DNA from: Umbilicaria muhlenbergii
Lineage: Eukaryota; Ascomycota; Lecanoromycetes; Umbilicariales; Umbilicariaceae
Length of the DNA: 64,000 nt
Reading direction: 5' to 3'
NCBI GenBank assembly: GCA_000611775.1
Contig: KK106981.1
Location: forward strand, 8,975,431 to 9,039,430
Program-made: the position numbers and the translations under genes
Part shown: piece by piece, positions 54,442 to 64,000 of the stretch
How the letters are laid out: every line of letters begins with the position of its first letter
Position numbering within the stretch: the first letter of the stretch is position 1
The notes under the pieces: generated by a model
Databases searched by the model: none
What the model was told of the DNA's origin: nothing
The model's input: only the letters and a program-made list of their open reading frames with translations

Positions 54442-55698
54442 TCAACGCATCACCATATCCATCCTCCTACCCCCAAACCCACGACCGGGGTGCTTCATCC
54501 CCATTTCCCCCATAAAACCACCCATAGGCATACCATCCAGACTGTCCATCGAGAACGAATGCCGTCTCCGTCCCCCGTCCTCAATCATATGATCGTGTCG
54601 GGCACGTCGCATACGGTGTGGGCCCTGCATGCGACCGTACTCAAGTCCGGATTCGAACTCGGAATCGCTGTCCGAGTAATCGCCTTCGACATAACGGACG
54701 CGGTGGTGTGATCGTGGTCGTCTTTTCAATCCCTCGTGCACGAAAATCGCCTCGGGATTGCGGTTCACGATGTTCCTCAGTGCTCGGGTATCGAATTCGG
54801 TTCCACATCTTAGGAGGCCGCCATGGTATCGACCGCCCCCCCTCCTCGAGCCGCGGTGACTGCCGCGGCCTCTGTAGTCAGGAGAGTATGGCCGGCCGAG
54901 GCCCCAAATTTCAGAGCCTGTTATATGGCGATGGTGATCTTGTTCATGTTTCTGCTGCAGCAGGATACGCAGCGCTTCTACGGTGTCAGGGTGCAGTGTG
55001 TGCCCTCGTCCTGCCCCGTAGTAGGCCAAGTCGTCGATTTCGCCGGGATGGAGCCTTTGGTGTTGTGCAATACGATTCAAGGCGGGAACCAACTCGTCAC
55101 TTTCTTTGGCCATCCGATCAAGGGCGAGGAGATAGTCGACCCAGCTTCTCCCTCCCCACCGCATGATATCTGCGCAGTGCCGAACGAAAAAAGTCGACAT
55201 GGTCTGAAAAATAGTGTCGTTGCAGCCGAAGTTCTTGTCGTCAAAGATCTTGCCCAATTGGCCAAAGACTGCTGTGATGTCGTCGGGGTGCCTTCTTGAG
55301 TGATGGTCTCGTGATCGGCCTTTGCAGGCCTTCCAAAGATGTTCGAGGGAGTTGTCGAGCGCAGCCGACACGGGATCCTCCTGGAGCTCTTCCAGGTAGT
55401 GGAAGAGGTAGCGGAGGGCTCGTTGACTGGCAGGATCATGGAAGGGACCCAAGTCTTCTGGTCTCAGATAACCAGCACGCGTTTGGACATCACCACCTAT
55501 AATACGATCCCACAGTGTTGGAAGATAGTTTTGGATTAGATCATGTTCAAGATAGATGACTGCTTGCTCAGAGCGGAGCAAGAAGTGGATTGTGCCATCG
55601 CCGTAGCCACCATACAGATCCATAGTGGAGCTGGTAGGTGATGGCTTGCCGGGTGGTGGTAGATTCAGCGAATAGCGATGCTCACTGTGGAACCTCAA
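54442..55698 (-). CDS. Arg/Gly/His-rich protein of unknown function
   Basis: One exon, 418 aa from 55698, or 393 aa from the second ATG at 55623 (MDLYGGYGDGTIHFLLRSEQ), which I find the more natural start. The first half is globular and helical (YLEHDLIQNYLPTLWDRIIG, DPASQRALRYLFHYLEELQE, WVDYLLALDRMAKESDELVP). After about residue 265 it turns into Arg/Gly/His-rich low complexity (YRGRGSHRGSRRGGGRYHGG), with RGG-like motifs that suggest RNA binding or methylation, then an acidic Ser/Asp patch and a Met/Gly-rich C terminus. No known domain was recognised. Long intronless frame with consistent composition, so a real gene is likely. Confidence 0.62.
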   Translation of the reverse strand: MRFHSEHRYSLNLPPPGKPSPTSSTMDLYGGYGDGTIHFLLRSEQAVIYLEHDLIQNYLPTLWDRIIGGDVQTRAGYLRPEDLGPFHDPASQRALRYLFHYLEELQEDPVSAALDNSLEHLWKACKGRSRDHHSRRHPDDITAVFGQLGKIFDDKNFGCNDTIFQTMSTFFVRHCADIMRWGGRSWVDYLLALDRMAKESDELVPALNRIAQHQRLHPGEIDDLAYYGAGRGHTLHPDTVEALRILLQQKHEQDHHRHITGSEIWGLGRPYSPDYRGRGSHRGSRRGGGRYHGGLLRCGTEFDTRALRNIVNRNPEAIFVHEGLKRRPRSHHRVRYVEGDYSDSDSEFESGLEYGRMQGPHRMRRARHDHMIEDGGRRRHSFSMDSLDGMPMGGFMGEMGMKHPGRGFGGRRMDMVMR

Positions 55699-57700
55699 TA
55701 ATCGCTAAATCGATCAAAGATAGCAGAACGCTCATGGATAGCTTAGACCAACAGTTGCAATACTTCAGATGTAAGGAGTGCTGAGGAAGCGCGATAGAAG
55801 ATCGAAGGCTTCAAAACTTATAGATCAGAAGGGAATGTAAGACAAACTCTGTGTAACAGTAAGCGGCGTGATGGCGAACAAGGCTGTGCATGGTTTGCCT
55901 GTCGTGCAAGGTTCTAGGCTTCACCTTGTTCCACAGCAAACGAGCCAGCCTCGCGCAGAAACATCTTAATGTGCTTTGCTTACCGAAGGCTGAATTCTCA
56001 ATGGTGTCTTACCTTAACCCAAACAACCGTGCTCGTTGTGACTGCAGAATAGGGCGTTTGCAGCTTTTCGAGAGGCGAACTCGCCGGCTACCTTTATCGC
56101 AAAAGGAGCTGCCGTTGCCGGCTACTCGCTGTCGCAAATCTGGTGCGTCGTCTCGACAAAGCTTTAGGGCCATGTCGAGGGCTGTGGGTAAGTTTGGCGG
56201 TAGATGCCTGTTACCGAACCGGAGTACGGAGCCTCAACCGCTTTGCAGGGACTGGCTTCAAACCATCGCGACTGTTAAGCAAACAAGTGCGAGTCTGACT
56301 GCAGATTTGATGTTAATCAGACATTCCCACACAAGGCCACACTATCATTATCATCCTCTCGCATACATAGGAGCGAGACGCATGGTGAAGCGGACGAGGA
56401 AAGCAAACACAACGCTGGCTAATTACACACACGCTTATAATGGGGCTTATAGGTTAGCAATCGAGGTAGGCAGTACGTGTGAGCCTGAATTCGTGGAACG
56501 GTTGCACAGGAGCAATGTTTGTAGCTGCACCACACTGAGAGCATAATGGTAACCAACTATACGCTGCATTTGCAAATGGCGCATGAACCAAATCATATTC
56601 TACCTCTCGTGAATGCTTGATACATTCTTGGCAGTCACAACCAGTAGATGCCCTAAATTTCTTAGAAAGCCTGACGAAGTTCTCCCAGGAAAAGTTCGAG
56701 GCCAAAGCTGTGATATTATGTAATCAGTGCACTAGTGCTAATGCGGCTTGACTCATCATCGCACCGGCGACGACAAGTCATCAACGTGCTGCGATGTAGA
56801 CATAAGGTAAGTATAAATTGATGTTTCCTTTGACTGTATAGTTCAAATTATGTTGAAATTGCCAGACTTCAAGGCACAATACGTGCCCAGCTGCTCTGTC
56901 TAGTCATGCCGTTGTTGTGCCCTATTTATCCATTCGTTGCCGCTAGAACTTTGATATCAATGGTGATCATGCCCCTGATCACGTGTTGCAATGTGTTGAT
57001 GATAATGTTCTTGTTCACGTGTTACATGTGTTGAAGTCAGCCCATGCGCGTTATATGAGTTAGAAAAGCTAAAGATGTTAGTCTCCATCCACACGCAGGT
57101 TTAGTGGCATCATGAACCTCGCAATAGACAGAAGTTGTGCTGCGCGAGAATCCTCGACCGTGCCATAGAAGGATTGAGGGGTTCCAAAGGCTCTCTCTGA
57201 TCGTAAAAATGACTCTGTGTAGGACGTGAGTAGGACCTTGATTGCAGCTATAAGATCTGGGATTCAATGGGAGCCATCAACGTGCAAGTCCCCTTGAAAG
57301 ACCTGCCTCTGGCTATCCAGATGGGTCCCTCGGCTGTCACAGATCAGGGGAAACCCCGTTCGTGATGTCGTCCCTTATGATGTCGCCGTTGAACAACTGG
57401 ATGGAATTGGCTCCGCTGTTTCCCACCATTATGGCTCCGCTCCGGACCGTGTCAACAAAGTAAAGACGCCTCAACGGAACCTAGTGCACCCCCGTGCCTG
57501 GGAAGTTCCACGCAATTCTTTCCACGCCAATCTCTCACTTCACCTCTCTCCACATTCAATATCAAAACCCATCTCTTCGTTCCCCTTCCACCTAACTTTA
57601 CCATCCAACATCTAACCTCCGTCGTGATCTTTGACGATCCACATAAACAAGATCACCATTTCTCGATCCACGAACATTTGCCTCGACAAGTGCGAGCATA
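55699..57700. other. Intergenic with a small-protein relic
   Basis: 2 kb. A 218-codon + frame (55890-56546) and an 83-codon - frame (56454-56705, Cys-rich) exist but match nothing known. A relic of the MC-x-EVW family lies at about 56,835-56,880. The final 200 bp upstream of 57701 should hold that gene's promoter and leader. Confidence 0.4.
56835..56880 (-). pseudogene. Relic of MC-x-EVW small-protein gene
   Basis: The minus strand carries TGTGCCTTGAAGTCTGGCA, identical to the start of the intact copy at 53,024. Here the ATG reads ATTG (one extra T), which destroys the start codon. The next 24 bases keep partial similarity (TTTGAACTATAC against TGCAACTGCTAC), then similarity ends. Confidence 0.5.
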
Positions 57701-60422
57701 ATGTCTCAGGATGGGAAAAAGGTCATCTACAGGTTCAGAAAGAACTTGACCGTCGATGATATGGCTTCCCGCAACGCGAAAGACACCTCGACCTTCAAGC
57801 CTGTCAATCCCGCCGGCGACGCTGCCACCATTGACCTCCGTAACCGCGTGAACGAAGCTAAAGGTAACGTTGTCGACCTTCCTGACGTTTCCTCCACCAT
57901 GACTCAGAAGCCCATAGTGTCTGGACGCGACGAATATAAAGCCACGGCAGTACGTACCCCTGGAAACGAAGTGGCGTCTGGACGTGATGGATCCGGAGCC
58001 ATGGCAATGCCTAATCCTGGAAACGAAGCCGCGTCTGTGTCATCCACCAACAATGACGCTTCCTTTGCTGCTCTCAACAACTCCATGGTCTTTGAACACC
58101 ATACCCCAAAATCCATGGCAGTGTCTCCTTCTGGAAAGGGTACGGCCTTCATCCAAACCACGTATACTGACGGCACTGCGGTCCGAACCCCTTATGCATA
58201 CACCACCCCGACGGACAATGAAGCCGAGGCCATCCGCCGCAACACTCAGCAACTCATGGCACGTCGGCATGCGACCATGATCAATGGACGTGGACGTACT
58301 CACTTAACAGCGACGGTCGCAGGACCTCTGCAGCCCTTCAGCAACTCCATGGCGGCAGATAGAGCTGCGATCGATGCCGTGGCTAAGAGTTACATGGTCA
58401 ATTCGAAATCGAAGCTTCCTGCGAGCCTACAGGCCCGTAGCAATGTGGCTGGTACTGAACTTAGAACTCTGGCACCGAAGACTTCGAAGGACCAATATCT
58501 CGGCTCCGACAAATCCGAGGCAAGAGCGGAAACAACCCTCGATGCCGGTGCTCAGTTGAGTCTGACTGATGGCGAGACCAATACCATCCGCGCCACTGGC
58601 AAGAAGGTCATGTCTCTTGTAACCGCAGGTATTCAAGATACCCTGGAGACTCTAGGACTGGACGGAGGCGCCGATGCTTCCATCAAGAAGCTTATGGATC
58701 TTAAGAGCAGCGTCGAGAGCATCGTCGAGACATCCAAGGCTTCTCAAGGAGCAAATATCTCTGCTATCCCAGCGCTCATCACTCCTGAAGGAGCAAAGAT
58801 CTCTGCTACCCCCGAGCTTGTCACTCCTGGAGGAACAAACATCTCTGCTACCCCAGAGCTTGTCACTCCTGGAGGAGCAAACATTGCTGTGATACCGGAG
58901 CTCGTCACCCCTGAAGATGGTACTATCGCGGCGATGAACACTGCTGGAGATACCGAGACCGAGCGAGTAAGTAAATATCTCTTACTATTCGTCGTCCCCT
59001 TCGTTTTTCCTCCTATGTCCCTCGGTCGCACTGCTTTATTTCTTTCGTACACCATCCCAAATCTTCCCCATGGTCGAAAACCCTCATCCACGTCATAGAA
59101 CCTTCCTACCACCAGAACGTTTCCCATGCCTGGGATCTCCATTCGATACGGACTCTTTCTGGTAACCTGACTTGTCTTCACGACACCTGCTGCTGACGAC
59201 CAGAGACCTCGATTCTGTACTGACCTTTCGCCAGCTCCCCGCGTATCCGACTTCCCTACATACTGATCTCCCAAAAGCCCGCAATGTCAAGTACGTTAAA
59301 CCGAATGCCCGAAAGCCTGCTGCTAGCAAGCGCGGCAACAGAGGGAAACTGTTCGTCGACTACAGCAAGATAGGAGCCAACCTCCTGGATTTTTGCGAAA
59401 CACCCGGCGACAAGGAAGTCACCGTAACCCCGTCCGTTCCGAAGAAGCGTGCCCTCTCCAGCCAGAACGATGGACCGACCAAATCAAACAAGAAGCGCTC
59501 CACCGTCTCAGATGCCGCCTCCACTCCTGCATCCAAGAAGAAGAGACCCACAATCTCCGGTGGCAACGACGTCTCCACCACTAAATCCCACAAGCAAGGC
59601 ACCATCTCCGGCGACGGAGTCTCCCCCACTAAATCCGGCCGTATTGCTGCCAAGCGCGGCAAGGACGTCTCCATTCCCGAACCCTCCAACCCCCAAAAAT
59701 ACCCTCTTCCCGAAAACTATGGCGCCCTGATCCAAGACCTCCTCGCCAACTACCCCCCGGACCGTCCCGCCATCTTCCTCGGCGACGACCTCGCCGTGGC
59801 CATGGGCCGCGACCCCCTCGCCTACCCGCCCCCAAGCGACCCCTCCTTCCGCTTCATGAAGCCCCAACGTCTCCTCTTCGCTCTGTCCGCCACCGATTCC
59901 CCAATCCCGCAGAGCTGGCTGGAGGCGGAGGAGCCGGACCGGATGCTGTATCATCTCAGCGAGCAGGGGCACGATTGGGAGTACATTCGTCGCGAGTGGT
60001 TTCGCATGACGGGCACGTGGATTTGTGGGGATGTTTTGCCGAATCGGTTGAAGGCTTTTAAGGAGAACATGGTGCAGCTTGAGGAGGGAGATGTAAGTCT
60101 TTCCACACACACCACTTCCGAACCCAAATCCCAAATCGAATAGCCAAATTTGTGCTCGTCCGTGAGTGTGAACTAATACATCATCTTTTTCTCGGGCCAG
60201 CAGGCTCAACGTCTTCTCGCTGCCGAGCGCGACGTTGAGACCAACTACCGCAACACCAAGTGGGCCCTCGTGGCGGACCAGATCGTCAAGACTGGCGGCG
60301 TGGATTACCCGGTTGCGTTTCTGCAGAAGAAGCACAAGGAGCTCACCTTTCAGGATGTGTTGGCGCAGGGGGATGCGTTGGTGGCGGAGAGGACGGAGGC
60401 TGGGGAAGATGTGGTGGATTGA
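57701..60422 (+). CDS. Orphan Lys/Ser-rich protein with 14-residue tandem repeat
   Basis: Exons 57701-58966, 59235-60092 and 60201-60422 give 781 aa; phase is kept at both junctions. Residues about 347-402 hold four copies of a 14-residue repeat (GAxISATPELVTPG type), encoded by 42-bp DNA repeats. The middle is Lys/Ser/Thr-rich with basic clusters (SKKKRPTISGG and GRIAAKRGK), likely nuclear. The C terminus is helical: GHDWEYIRREWFRMTG and LPNRLKAFKENM, then RNTKWALVADQIV and FLQKKHKELTF. Tryptophan-spaced helices of this kind resemble Myb/SANT-like modules, which is a tentative reading. Intron 1 is long (268 bp) and might hide an extra exon. Intron 2 ends in CCAGCAG, a tandem acceptor that could add or drop one Gln. 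No function assigned. Confidence 0.65.
58741..58908 (+). repeat. 42-bp coding tandem repeat, four copies
   Basis: Four head-to-tail units beginning GGAGCAAATATCTCTGCTAT, GGAGCAAAGATCTCTGCTAC, GGAACAAACATCTCTGCTAC and GGAGCAAACATTGCTGTGAT. Each encodes a 14-residue unit with the TP(E/G) end. Units two and three are almost identical, which suggests recent duplication. Confidence 0.9.
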
Positions 60423-61473
60423 GGTGGAGTATGAGGGTGCGCGCTAGGGCCGGCGGACGAGGCTGCGGTGAGCTTTTGTGCTTTAATTTCGCGCTGAGGG
60501 GAGGGGTGGTCTAGCTTCTGTTCTGCGGATTGTGTGGACGTGTCGTTTTCGTGTTCGGATGTGCGGAGGATGGCCTGGCTTGTGTGTGCTGTTTCTCGTG
60601 GTGCTGTCGCTTGTGGTGCTGTCTGCGTTGGCTGACTAGGCCCGAGGGTGAGTGTCTAGTTTCTGTTCGGTTGATGTGTGGACGTGTTTGTACGTGCAGA
60701 AGACCGCTGTGTAGGAGGACACTTGGCCGATGTTATGCTGTTACTCGTGTTGCTGTCGATTTAGTTAGGCGTGTGCAATACTAGCTTTGTGGAATTCTAA
60801 AAGGGTGGGCTGCGCACGTGACTTCCCTGATTAGGTGACTTGCTTGACCTGACAGACAGTTTCTCGAGGCGCCTCTGCTGGCTATGTCTCATGCTTACCT
60901 CAGTGGCTAAGGCTTCATACCCATTACCTGGCCTTTGAGGAGTGGATATGTGACGGCCTTCGTGTAACGTTGTTGCCCGGTGAATACTGGGTTGCAAGCG
61001 TAGACTAACCCGCTAGCACGCCGGCGTCCTCGTCAAGGTTCTGGCTTGAAAGGCTTATGATGTCCCCCCTGCAGCTTATATGTCACCCATTCACACTTTG
61101 TTCATAGCTGGAATTGGCTTCATCTAGACTATCAGACACAATTCACTGGGATTCCCCTTCTCGAGTCGCAGCATCCTCATCTTACTACGATTACTCTGCC
61201 CATCGTGTAACATGTTCGTTGTGAAGGGAGTGGCCTTTCAAACTAGATGTCACGTATCACATCATCAAAGAAGCATTCCGAGCTATTGATATGAAATGAG
61301 TGGATTGATAAATATAAACCGCCATCACTATGCTATCGCAAACGCCAAATCAAAATCTTGCAAATTGCTCGCTGCGTATCCACCGTCCTAATCAGTAGCT
61401 CGTTGCTACCAGAGAAAGTCGCTATCGTACTGATGATGTAAAACAATCTGTATGTAGGCCAGCGACCATTCAT
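60423..61473. other. Convergent intergenic region with a diverged ~146-bp duplication
   Basis: Between about 60,508 and 60,760 two T/G-rich segments about 146 bp apart share TCTAG(C/T)TTCTGTTC, TGTGTGGACGTGT and GCTGT-(A/T)CTCGTG-TGCTGTCG. No gene recognised in the remaining 700 bp. Confidence 0.5.
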
Positions 61474-64000
61474 CTATGTATAGCTCCGCATAGCATCTGC
61501 AACGCGTTAGCGCGGCCGAAGCGAGAGGGCTAGGGTTTGGGGCTTGGAAGTCGGAGGGAAAATACCTTCATATCCAGATCCGCCCTTCAGATCCTTCTCG
61601 AATGTCTCCGCCACATCGAGGACTTTAGCGATGTGTTCCATGCAAAGAGGCTTCTTCTCGTTGACAGCAAGAGCTTGGGCCGTACGGACTGCATTTTTGA
61701 TCTGCGGTAGTCCCAGTTAGTATAAACAAGCGGCTCATTCTCAAGGGTGAGGAACATACCTGGCGACCATTCAAATTATGCCTTGCCAAACGATCATAGT
61801 CCACCTCCTTGAAGACGACAGTCTCCAGCCCATCCTTCGCACTAACCTTATCCAAGAACAACTTCCACACCGTCCTCTTCGCCTTCGTCGTCAACTCACC
61901 ATACCTAAGCGCCACGTGGATACGCGACTGGAAAGCATCGTCGAACGTTTCCACGCGATTTGTCGTAAGGAACAGTATCCCTTGGAAGTACTCAAGTAAC
62001 CGCAGGAAGATGGAGACCAAAGCGTTGCGGTGGATGTCTTGGATGGTCCGTTTCTCAAGGAAGACGTCAGCTTCGTCGAGGAGTAAGACTGCACCCCAGC
62101 TGTGCGCGATGTCGAGGATTTTGTTGAGTTCGGCTTCCAGTTCGCGTGGGTTGGTGCCTAGTTCACCGGCGCTGACCATGTAAAGAGGGCATTTAAGGAG
62201 CTCGGCGATGCCTTCGGCGGTAAGGGTTTTGCCCGTGCCTGGAGGACCGTGGAGGACGGCTACAAGGCCGCGACCCTTGCCTGCATTGTGTTAGATCATT
62301 TCCTCGATATTATGGGGCACTTAGAATATATTGACCTTGAATTACATCGTCGATGTTTCGACTAGCCGAGAAGGTGTGAGACTCCACCAGAGCCTTGACG
62401 ATTGACTTCTGATTATCGGGAAGCACAAGCGAATCGAAAGCGCCCTCGTTCCATTCGATATCATTAATGCCAGATACCGTGAACTCAAGCCAGAGCTTCT
62501 CGTTAAAGGCGAAACCTAGGACTACTGGACTGGAAATTAATAGCTCTTCTTCAGTGAATTCTCTCTCGGCCGTATCCTCCTGTCCGGGTAACTGGTCGAT
62601 GTCTTCCTTCTGAACCTCATTACCGTTTTCGTCCACCTCGACTTCCACGATATGAGCATGTTCGTGCTCGTCTACTACCAATTTCATCTTGGTTGTTGGC
62701 TTATCAGCGTCTTCAAGAGGATCGCGTGCCTTTGCACCTTCTTCGTCAGAGCTTTCGGCGCAGCAGCCACAGCTGCCATCATCGCTATCTTCCTCCTCAA
62801 GGATATCTGGATCTTTGGGCTTGACGGTAGATATTGGGTAATTAGGGTTGATCCGACGATGAATTGCAGGATCAACCATGACTCGGCCATTGATGTTGAC
62901 TTTGATGACTTGCCGCTTCTTCTTGTAGAAACCCATGCCCTTGTGAAAACGGTAGTTCATGCCCTTGAGAGCCACGAATTTCTTGCCTCGCTCGATCAAC
63001 TGCTGCTTGAGAACCTCCGAATCCTTATGGTACTTGAGAGGGTAGCATGCTAAGCTTGTAATCTTACGAGGTCCTTTGAAAGCTTCCACCTCAACCTCCA
63101 TCGTTCCCATGCCGAAGGATTTACCGTCGTATTCTAGATATCGGCCTTCTATACAGTACCAGTTACCTTTCATAAACGACGATTCCTAAAAAGATACAGT
63201 TAGTAAGCCAGCCATATATGCAAAGCAACAGGGCAGGGTTACCTTGGTAGCATATTCGATCTTGAAAGCTCTCGGCTCGTCAGGGTTGGAGTACGTTGGA
63301 CAGTAAGCTATCTCATTGCTCTTAAAGAGGGCCCACAGCAAATCGAAAGTGATGGTGTTCGACTCAAGTAAAGGATACAGAGTCTTTTTGGTTTCGGCGT
63401 AGTCCTTGTCAAGGTATTTGATCAATATCTTTAAGGTAGCAGCCTTGTGCGCTGCAGCCTTCTTCGCCTTCTTCTTTTTCTCGGTCTTACTCTGCGACTT
63501 GAGCTCCTTCACATGTGCACGCATTTCCTCCAGGTACAGGAATAGCATATTTGGGTCCACACATGGAGTCTCTTCCGCAAAAGACACGCCTTTTACGGCC
63601 CCCATGACATGCGTAAGAGCTTCCTTCAACGGCTTACTCTTTATGTCCACGACCGTATCCGTGTACTTGTTCTCCCAGTCAAACTTCCGCCGGACTGTAA
63701 ACACATACTGGTCGTATTCATCCGCATCCGCGTCTTCAGCGGTCTCCGTAAGCTTATAGTTGTGTATTGAGCTGTCCCAAAGCTGGTCTACCCGGATGAA
63801 ATCCACTTTGGACCCTCTGGAATCTTCACGTCAGCTCATCAATAGTAGTTCGAGGTTGTACTGTACAGACCTCTTCTTCTTCTTGCTTTTGGTCTTGCTG
63901 CCCCGAGCCTTCTTCAACACACTCTCGTCCAGTGTTGCCCGACCCCCTCTTCCTATCCAGCGTCCTCTCCCTCTCCGCCCAGCTCCTCCCAGTGCAAGTG
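61474..64000 (-). CDS. AAA+ ATPase with fungal N-terminal DUF7025-type region (5' partial)
   Basis: Minus-strand exons 63871-64000 (cut by the window edge), 63243-63816, 62336-63185, 61760-62280, 61566-61701 and 61474-61496 give about 740 visible residues. Introns are 54-69 bp. The N-terminal region (MGAVKGVSFAEETPCVDPNM, YLEYDGKSFGMGTMEVEVEA, MKGNWYCIEGRY) is the conserved fungal domain found before the ATPase. The P-loop HGPPGTGKTLTAEG, Walker B VLLLDEADVFLEK, sensor 1 LFLTTNRVETFD and an Arg finger in AFQSRIHVALRY are intact, so it should be an active ATPase. An acidic Asp/Glu insert with a GSCGCCAES cluster separates the two parts. The last exon is only seven codons (ending MRSYT). Substrate and location are unknown; these proteins are abundant in Pezizomycotina and often annotated only as ATPase AAA core. 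Confidence 0.88.

Overview
The window looks like nuclear DNA of a filamentous ascomycete (Pezizomycotina, plausibly a Dothideomycete; the class is an inference). The signs are many short GT-AG introns (about 45-120 bp) with CTAAC/CTGAC-like branch sites, about 50% GC, monocistronic genes on both strands, and fungal-specific families (HET, MedA, fungal F-box and C2H2 proteins, uvsD-type ATRIP). The spliced models below were built by hand. In each, the reading phase was checked across every junction, and most give lengths that suit the family. 

Layout. 1-5 kb: 3' part of a TBC1D20/Gyp8-like RabGAP, a YIPF1/2-type Yip1 protein, the ubiquitin-eL40 fusion gene with a 7-nt micro-exon and a split start codon, and an N-terminally anchored acidic protein. 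5.6-8.6 kb: an N-terminally truncated SDR/NmrA-like gene remnant abutting a roughly 2.3 kb array of ~148-bp tandem repeats. 9.3-12 kb: Exo70 (exocyst), head to head with a cPLA2-type phospholipase (12-14.4 kb). 15-20 kb: CDP-diacylglycerol synthase and a divergent uvsD/ATRIP checkpoint gene. 21.4-25.5 kb: cyclin CTK2, palmitoyl-protein thioesterase and an L1-domain ribosome-biogenesis protein. 26.7-28.2 kb: FHA-domain protein. 29-41 kb: a more accessory-looking block with a membrane-anchored SnoaL-like protein plus a frame-shifted partner, an F-box protein, a HET-domain protein, a four-finger C2H2 protein and an isopenicillin-N-epimerase-like aminotransferase. 45.4-47.7 kb: the developmental regulator MedA with a very long, gene-poor upstream region. 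52-57 kb: a small Cys-containing protein family (one intact copy, one interrupted by an in-frame TGA, one relic) and an Arg/Gly/His-rich orphan. 57.7-60.4 kb: an orphan Lys/Ser-rich protein with a 14-residue tandem repeat. 61.5-64 kb: a AAA+ ATPase running off the right edge. 

There is no operon or obvious biosynthetic cluster. The shared theme is housekeeping: membrane traffic and lipids (TBC, YIPF, Exo70, cPLA2, CDS1, PPT1) and DNA/transcription control (uvsD, CTK2, FHA, MedA), split by lineage-specific segments. The observations most worth a second look are the near-nucleosome-length repeat array beside a decapitated gene, the micro-exon that splits the ubiquitin ATG, the small MC-x-EVW protein family caught in different stages of decay, and a possible acidic N-terminal extension of Exo70 with NPF motifs.
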